A DNA stretch of 64,000 bases from Brevipalpus yothersi. Its lineage: Eukaryota; Arthropoda; Arachnida; Trombidiformes; Tenuipalpidae. The first letter of the stretch is position 1. Every line of letters begins with the position of its first letter. This document shows, piece after piece, positions 57,746 through 64,000 of this stretch. The DNA lies in contig QZCP01000170.1 of NCBI GenBank assembly GCA_003956705.1, forward strand, positions 1-64,000. The letters are read 5' to 3'. The position numbers were made by a program, and so were the translations under genes. Below the pieces are notes generated by a model. That model was not told where the DNA came from, did not search any database, and was given only the letters and a program-made list of their open reading frames with translations.

Positions 57746-60306
57746 TATTGAGTCAACACAAAAAATGGTAGATGGCAGATTGATCCACTTCCCGAATCTT
57801 CTGATCAGTGAAACAATTTGCGATGTGTGCTATGACTTTGAGAGAAAAATCAAGGACATGGATTGTGAGCTATGTGAGCGATTCCAAATAATTTTTTATG
57901 GTAGCCAGTGTATCATAGATTTCAATAACTACATCCTCAATGATTTGGCAAAGAGACTCGCTGTTGAGGAAGGTAATGTTTTAGTCGTGGCTAACAGCAG
58001 TAAAGGGTACGATGCATACTTTATCTCCAGAGATATTTTCTCAAGAAAGCTGATTGATGTTAAACCAATCCTCAATGGTAACAAGATTCTCAAGATTGAT
58101 TTGAATGTTAGATTTCTGGATTCGCTCTCCTTCTTCCCACAAGCTCTTGATTCACTGCAAAAGTCTTTTGGGTTGGATACATCTGTTGTAGCAAAAGGTA
58201 ATTTCTCTCACCTGTTCAATATTGAGGAGAATCAGCACTATGTTGGTAAGATGCCCGATGTTAAATATTTCTCACCTCAATTGATGAAAGAGAATAAGCG
58301 AACAGAGTTCTTAACATGGTATGAAGAGAACAAAGATAAACAATGGAACTTCAAAGAAAAGCTGATCAAATACTGTGCTAATGACGTCTTAATCTTACGC
58401 ATGTGTGTGATGGAGTATCGTTGTCAAATGAAGAAGATGACCGGATTTGATCCCTTCAGCCGATGTTTCACCATAGCCTCAGTTGCGATGGAGCTTTTCC
58501 GTGCAAAGATGCTTCCGTCTGACTGCTTCATGGCTATCACACCACCCAAAGGCTACTCTGGTAGACATAATTCGGACGAGGGATGTGCATGGCTTGATAT
58601 GGTTGAGATCAACAGAAAAATCATTCTCCGTCGAGAGTTTTGCTTAGGAGCCTATTTCGTTGATGGATTCTATTATGAGACAGGTGAAGTTTTTTGAGTA
58701 CAATAGATGCTACTTTCATGGCTGTCCCCAATGCTATCTTGATGAAACTTTGGTGAATGCAGTGATTCAAAAGCAGATGGGTCATCTCTATCAAGAAAGT
58801 GAGGAGGAGAAGCGTTATCTGGTTTCTGATGGGTACCGAGTAGTTGTGTTCTGGAGCCATGAGATTGAATATCTATCGCATAATTCCCGGAGAATTTTTG
58901 AGGAAAGAAAAAGCTACTACAAGAAATTGAAGCAGAAAGGACACGTCAAACTGAGGGATACTTTCTATGGAGGCCATACCAACAACATAAGTTTCTTACA
59001 TGAGTGTAGTGATGATGAGCAGATCAGATATGTCAACTTCACTAGCCTTTATCCATATGTTCTCAAAGCGAACATTTTCCCATATGGCCATCCTCGCGTG
59101 ATCCGCAAAGATTTCGATTGGACCTTGATGCAATACGTTGGCTTCGTAAGATGCACTGTACTACCACCTAAAGACCTCTTCATACCCGTTTTATTTGTGA
59201 AGTCTGATGGTAAACTCGTATTTCATCTATGCAGTGAATGCTGTGAAACACGTCAACAGACTAAATGTGAACATCTAGACTCAGAGCGAGAGATACTGGG
59301 TACCTGGACAACTGCGGAGTTGGCTCTGGCCATCGAAGAGGGGTACCAGATCACAGACATAATTGAAGTTTACGACTATGCAAGACCAACTTGAAATGTC
59401 TTCCGCGATTATAACAACGCGTTCATGAAAATAAAACAGGAGAAAAGTGGTTTCCCAGCATGGGTCCAAAGTGATCAAGACAAGCAAAAATATGTTGAGC
59501 AATACAAAGAGCATGAAGGTATTAGTCTCGACATGGAGGAGATTTCCTTCAATACAGGTCTTAGAAGTATGATGAAACATCTCTTGAACTCGCGCTGGGG
59601 TAAATTTGCGCTCAAAAATAACCCAACGAAAACAGAGTTGATTACGGACTTCAGTAGGTATTGGGGTTCATTGAATGATGGGAAAATCCAAATCCAATCT
59701 GAATATAGTCCTACCGATGACACAGTCCTTCTTCAGTATAGATATGAGAATGATGAGGATGATGAAGACTTTGCAGTTTGGAATATAGCTGGTGCTCCTT
59801 TCGTAACTTCCTATGCTAGGATAAAGCTTTATAAACTAATCAAAGAGATTAAATCAGTGAGACAAGGTAAGGTTCTCTATCTCGACACCGATTCTGTTAT
59901 TTTTGTAGAGGAGGATTCCGATCCAAAAGTCAAGACTGGTGACTACTTTGGTAAACTGGCTGATGAGCTTGTTGGGTATGGAGAAGGAGCAGAATGCAAG
60001 AGGTTCACTTCTGCAGGCCCAAAAAATTATGGGTACAAGATACATCTTCCGAATGGTGAAACAAAAGTTTCCATCAAAACAAAAGGGATACGTTTGTCTG
60101 CCCAAGCCTTGGAACTCATTAATTTCCAAAAAATGCTGGAACTCGCCAACAAATATGCCAGAGGAGAGAAAATGGATCTACAGATACCTCAATTTCGAAT
60201 ATCAACAACACATTATTCATTATTCGAGAGAGGAAAACTTTCCCAACTTGGAAAAGTTTCAATACAGGATGTTGTTTCAAATAGAAGCAGTGATGAGGAT
60301 CATTAA
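57745..60306 (+). pseudogene. Protein-primed DNA polymerase B, Polinton/Maverick type, broken
   Basis: Replicative family-B polymerase of the kind carried by Polinton/Maverick elements. Exonuclease motifs are visible (KGYDAYFI, SLSFFPQALDSL, YCANDVLIL), then the FHGCPQCY segment typical of this clade and the polymerase motifs NFTSLYP, NSRWGKFA and YLDTDSVIF. Lesions: a frame change near 58690, a TGA at 59392-59394, and Asn where the first polymerase motif normally has the metal-binding Asp (NFTSLYP). Three open stretches (57639-58697, 58660-59394 and 59425-60306) cover it. No Polinton integrase, capsid proteins, ATPase or terminal repeats were found in the window, so this is a lone decayed fragment. 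Confidence 0.85.
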
Positions 60307-61086
60307 ATAAAAAAGCAATTAAGAGGAAGAGATGGAAAACTTGCGTCAGCATCCTCAAAGCCAAATGAAATATATGACATTTCCTTTCTCTTTCACTTTC
60401 CCTTCTTAGCCTGTACCATAGTTGGAAGGATGCCTTATCGGGTGAAGTTTTCCATACTTTTTTATCCATGGTGGTACGAGGCCAGAATACTAATCATTCC
60501 CTTCCAGTCCCTCTCTACCTTGAAGCCTACCAATATTTTACTTCGTTCTCTTCTTCTCCTCTTCTACCGATGAAATTTTTTCTCTCTTTCCGGTTCCCAC
60601 TCTCTCCCGACTGTACCATACACTTTTTCTAACTCTATCGCTCTGCCGTTCTTTATTGTGATCTTTTTCTATCCATCTTTCTTTTCCATACCTTTTCACC
60701 GCATACCGATCAGAAAAATCTGTTTCATTCTCTTTTCACTATACTTTCATCCGCAATATTCTTGTCCAAGTGTCCTCATACATTCTACCCAATCGCTAAT
60801 TTCGTCCATCAGTAGAAATTGTGTCTGAATGTGCATCATCCTCACTGTTTAAAAAAGCTTCACCCTCAGATCAACAGTATGTGTGCTTCATGCTATTTGT
60901 TTGTAAAGGCATAGTCGGTGATAGTGTGTACGTCTCTTGAAAATAGAACGTTTGACAACTTTTGTGTGTGTGCATCTGTTGTCGCTTTCACCCTTTAATA
61001 AGGACCCTTTCACCTTCATCAGAACGTTCCATCGTATTGATAAGCATGGAAGATAGTCCCTATCCCGTCATCACCTCTCCTAAGAA

Positions 61087-61109
61087 ACATCCACAGAATC
61101 ACACACACA
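61087..61109. repeat. (CA)n microsatellite
   Basis: About ten CA units in the pyrimidine-rich region. Confidence 0.9.
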
Positions 61110-61520
61110 CACACACACTTGATTAACCAACAAGTTGGTTATCTCAGTCTTTCGTATTTTAACAGTAAGTTTTGCTCCAGATCTCCTCCATTCCATATTG
61201 TCTTTTATCCACATCTTGTACCCAATTATCTGATCACTCACCTACCGAACCAGAGTCCTTCTCTCTCCTCTTCTTTCTTTTCCATTCCATCCTATGCCAT
61301 AAACTTTTTCCCTCTCTCACAGTCTCTAACGACTGCAGTACCTTTCTAAACTACTACAGTCGCTCGTGAATAAACACAGGCTCTTTCCCGATTGACCTCC
61401 TTTCCCTTGTCATGATTAGTAGCTAATCCTCATATCTCTCTCTTCTCTCCTATCTTCACCTTATCTTTCTTCTCCTCTTTCTCCTTTCTTTTCCCTTCTA
61501 TATTCTTAAAGACTGGGCTA

Positions 61521-61590
61521 TCCCCAAGATATCACAGTCTATCACCAGGATATCACAGTCTATCACCAGGATATTACAGTCTATCGCCCA
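61521..61590. repeat. 21 bp tandem repeat, about three copies
   Basis: Units of the form GATATCACAGTCTATCACCAG repeated about three times; a further degenerate unit follows to about 61625. Confidence 0.85.
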
Positions 61591-61898
61591 AATTAGCTCA
61601 GACATTCGCCAAGATATCTCAGCCTTCTCTTTCTCACTCTGTCTCTCTCTCTGTATTTATCTTTTCTTATTAACTTAATCGCCGTTCCTTTCTCCGTGTG
61701 ACTGGACAGTCTCTGGGAGCTCAATTGACTGGGCACTCAAAAAGGGTCTAGCCATTGGGTAATGGAACTGGGTGGAGTCACCCAAAATATCACTTAACAG
61801 AGAAATTCACCTCCTGTGATTCATGATGAACTCATAATCTTTCCGATGATGAACAATCATAGTGGGAAATGAGATCATCATCATCATATTCTCTCTCT

Positions 61899-61918
61899 CG
61901 ATCGATCGATCGATCGCT
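61899..61918. repeat. (GATC)n short repeat
   Basis: Four to five GATC units followed by GCTC/GCTT variants to about 61935; many overlapping GATC sites. Confidence 0.85.
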
Positions 61919-62974
61919 CGCTTGCTCGTTTGCTCATCACATTCGTGAAGCATTCTCTTCCTTTCCGAGATCGGTGTGAACATCAACCGACTCAATATCT
62001 CAAGGAAATGAATCCATGAGAAAATTCATTCTCATAATTAAGGTAATAGGGAGACTCTCTCGACTCACTCAGATTGCTCTATGCTCAAGGTCTAAAAAGG
62101 TATTGTAATCAATCAAAAAGAGACAGTTCACAAGAACTTCTTTACTTGTTCTTTTCAATTATTCAAATCCACGGTGAACTCGATCTTTGTCTCATTACCT
62201 TTGTCTAACATATATATTAAACCAATATATCATCGTCAAGTCTTACTTGAATCTAAATCACTGAATTACTTTCAAATTAATGATTCCGTTTTGGGCTCAA
62301 AAATTTAGTGAATAACAGTATTTTCAACCGATTTAGCTTCCGCCAAACTGTTTCGAGTAGGTTTTGGTTTGAGCCCAAAATACCTCTCGATAATCTGATT
62401 AGTGAGATGTTAAGACTTGATGCCGGGAAAATTATTTGCGGTTACTAACAACTTGAAGGCTATCGTATTTTCTATTCATTCATATATTTGCCCTCACTGG
62501 TGATCAAGAGCCCTAGCAACAACTTGAAGGTCATCATTTCTAAATTTAAAACTTCGGTCTCTTTCATTATCATTATCCTGCTCATGTCGCCCCCAGTAAT
62601 GGATTCAAAGTTTCACTATGGCCTATAAAACTGAGAAAACTCACTCAATAACAATTCGATTCTAGTTTCATGATAATCACACGTTTTACAATTGGACCCG
62701 AAGACATCAGCTGTAATCCGAGAAAATAAATATGAAATTGGACAGTTGAGGCTTGAGTTCCGTTTTAAATTCAGTGGAGTTTACGATTTTAATTTTAATA
62801 ATATGACTGAGACTGATTAAACGGAATCATGTGAGAGATAGCAACATATGATGAGTGGCCTTTCAACTAGAGAATCCACTCTTCATCTCCTGTTTCTCGT
62901 ATGAAGTAGATCAAAAATTTACTCACTCTCTAGTACTCCCTATTCAGGAGTAAATATCGATCCAAGAAACTTAC

Positions 62975-63151
62975 CCAACAGAGAGCAATGAATCCAATAA
63001 GAGAGACTGATGGATAGAGACCGATGACTGTCAATCTAGTCAAGAATATCAAAATTCTCACAGAACATCGGCCACAATTCTCAAAAACTGAGTTAAGATT
63101 CGATGGATAACTATCCTCACACGGGGCACCAAATGGAAGTGAGAATTTCAA
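62975..63151 (-). CDS. Candidate membrane-protein exon
   Basis: Minus-strand open segment of about 59 codons ending at a good splice donor (TGTTGG|GTAAGTT at 62975/62974). The peptide has Cys residues (GAPCEDSYP, ENCGRC) then a hydrophobic run (LTRLTVIGLYPSVSLIGFIALCW). No start codon other than a TTG, and no clear acceptor upstream. If real, the rest of the gene lies at lower coordinates or was not recognised. Family not recognised. Confidence 0.3.
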
Positions 63152-63556
63152 CTTGTTCCTCTCCGCTCAATGAAGTTAAGATGATGAGTGTTATTTTGTG
63201 AATCATCTCTCAGTAACTATACAGAGAGAGAGAGGAAAAGAGTAACAGAGTGAGCGAGAGAGAACACATTTAAGCCATCACCATTAAATGTTAAGAAAAC
63301 ATTCCTCCAGTAAACATTCAATTTCTTAATCCCGAGAGAAATTTGCTATTCAAACAAGAAGGAAACAAGCGATGAAGAAAATCCATTCAAGAAAAGCATA
63401 AATTGTCATAAGGTATAATTCAGCTAATGTCCACCCTCACCGGAAGAACCCACGCTTCTAGATAGCATTCATGACAATTTTCCACTCAGGGAACATTATT
63501 AATCAATAGCTGACGTTCCGACGATTTTTCTCGCGGAAAAGTGAAAATTCCCGTCA
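63152..63556. other. Intergenic, no gene seen
   Basis: Contains a GA-rich stretch near 63222-63262; nothing else recognised. Confidence 0.5.
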
Positions 63557-63719
63557 AAAGGTGGCACCGCTACACTGAAAATCCTTCCCTATAGATGGAG
63601 ATAGTTTCTTTCCTCTCTGCTAGGTGGCGCCACTGCATTAGCCTGATTCTTAGTTTTGCCCCCAGGTGGCGCTGATTTCTTTTCAATTTTAGTTTCTTCT
63701 CACCGCCAGGTGGCACCAC
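63557..63719 (+). promoter_or_regulatory. Cluster of four AGGTGGC (CTCF-like) motifs
   Basis: AAGGTGGCACCG (from 63559), TAGGTGGCGCCA (63621), CCAGGTGGCGCT (63662) and CCAGGTGGCACCA (63706), all on the plus strand within 163 bp. AGGTGGCGC is the core of the arthropod CTCF site. Clustering and one orientation suggest an insulator or boundary, but binding is inference. Confidence 0.5.
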
Positions 63720-63743
63720 TGTCACGACCACACCCTAATCTAT

Positions 63744-63822
63744 AACGCGATCTGTGTCTCGCCTTTATCAAGAACCGCGATCTCTAATCAAACCCGCGAT
63801 TTCTTATCAGTCCCGCGATCTA
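63744..63822 (+). promoter_or_regulatory. CGCGAT motif array
   Basis: Four copies of (A/C)CGCGAT at about 63745, 63775, 63794 and 63813 (spacings 30, 19 and 19), with a further AGCGCG at 63826. Immediately downstream of the AGGTGGC cluster. In an AT-rich genome such CpG-bearing regular spacing is unusual; it could be a promoter or factor-binding array. Confidence 0.4.
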
Positions 63823-63830
63823 TCAAGCGC

Positions 63831-64000
63831 GTACATCAAATTCAATTCCAATCGCATAATCGTAACTTGAATAACAATAGCATGGTACACATACAACTCC
63901 ATTCACTCGGAGATTGTATGGAAAAAATAATATTGAAAGCTCATGCAATCATAATGGCTTATCCAAGAATCTCAGAAAATCCCCGTGGAAAGAATCACTT
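63831..64000. other. Right edge, nothing recognised
   Basis: AT-rich sequence; no coding frame or repeat supported. Confidence 0.4.

Larger units (their letters stand above)
60307..62929. other. Pyrimidine-rich and repeat-bearing intergenic DNA
   Basis: No gene supported. About 60380-61690 is strongly CT-biased on the plus strand. Smaller repeats are listed separately. Inverted 13-mers TTTTGGGCTCAAA (62289-62301) and complement (62368-62380) could form a stem; ACAACTTGAAGG recurs at about 62449 and 62519. Confidence 0.55.

Noticed and set aside
61119..61369. Plus-strand open frames in the pyrimidine tract
   Set aside because: Low-complexity Ser/Leu/Phe translation of CT-rich DNA, no start context or homology.
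61521..61590. CRISPR-like array
   Set aside because: Contiguous tandem repeat without spacers, in a eukaryotic genome.

Overview
The window is arthropod nuclear DNA: AT-rich, GT-AG introns mostly 55-110 bp (a few about 1 kb), and conserved eukaryotic genes beside a fast-evolving accessory region. The intron style and the lineage-specific expansions fit an acariform mite best, but that placement is inference from gene style; no marker gene fixes the species.

0-18 kb, mostly conserved genes. UTP3/SAS10 (+) and ribosomal protein eL18 (-) lie tail to tail, followed by a six-exon TFCP2/grainyhead-family transcription factor (+), an unrecognised gene with a mitochondrial-type leader (-), and a seven-exon CDC14 phosphatase (+). 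Between the last two, a roughly 4 kb island (10.46-14.66 kb) is assembled from copied pieces: TFCP2 3' flank, an orphan exon, a SMYD-like gene, an FNDC3-like exon and an inverted copy of the eL18/UTP3 tail. It is bracketed by about 180 bp direct repeats.

18-52 kb, an expansion region. Two truncated RNF41/NRDP1-like RING proteins come first, then two divergent ionotropic-receptor-like genes (-). They are followed by a dense array of SMYD-like (split SET plus MYND) genes on both strands. Nine copies, counting the one at 12 kb, share a 104-107 bp first exon and a phase-2 intron, and at least four more are relics. All nine carry Asp in place of the Asn of the SET NHSC motif and start downstream of the usual GxG motif, so they may not be active methyltransferases. 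One carboxylesterase gene is complete and two fragments of it lie further right. About 11 kb (24.9-36 kb) reappears as a shrunken, decayed copy at 45.8-52.2 kb. That copy carries a solo LTR with a 4 bp target duplication.

52.5-60.3 kb, a mobile-element island, all on the plus strand and all broken: a Gypsy-like gag/protease/RT/RNase H remnant without integrase, a remnant with MULE-like, SWIM, C48-protease-like and PHD segments, and a Polinton/Maverick-type protein-primed DNA polymerase B. The polymerase reading frame is fused at its 5' end to about 80 bp also found inside the SMYD cluster.

60.3-64 kb is mostly non-coding: pyrimidine-rich DNA, small tandem repeats, one candidate minus-strand exon and, near the right edge, four same-orientation AGGTGGC motifs (CTCF-like) followed by an array of CGCGAT sites. 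No tRNA, rRNA or CRISPR array was seen.
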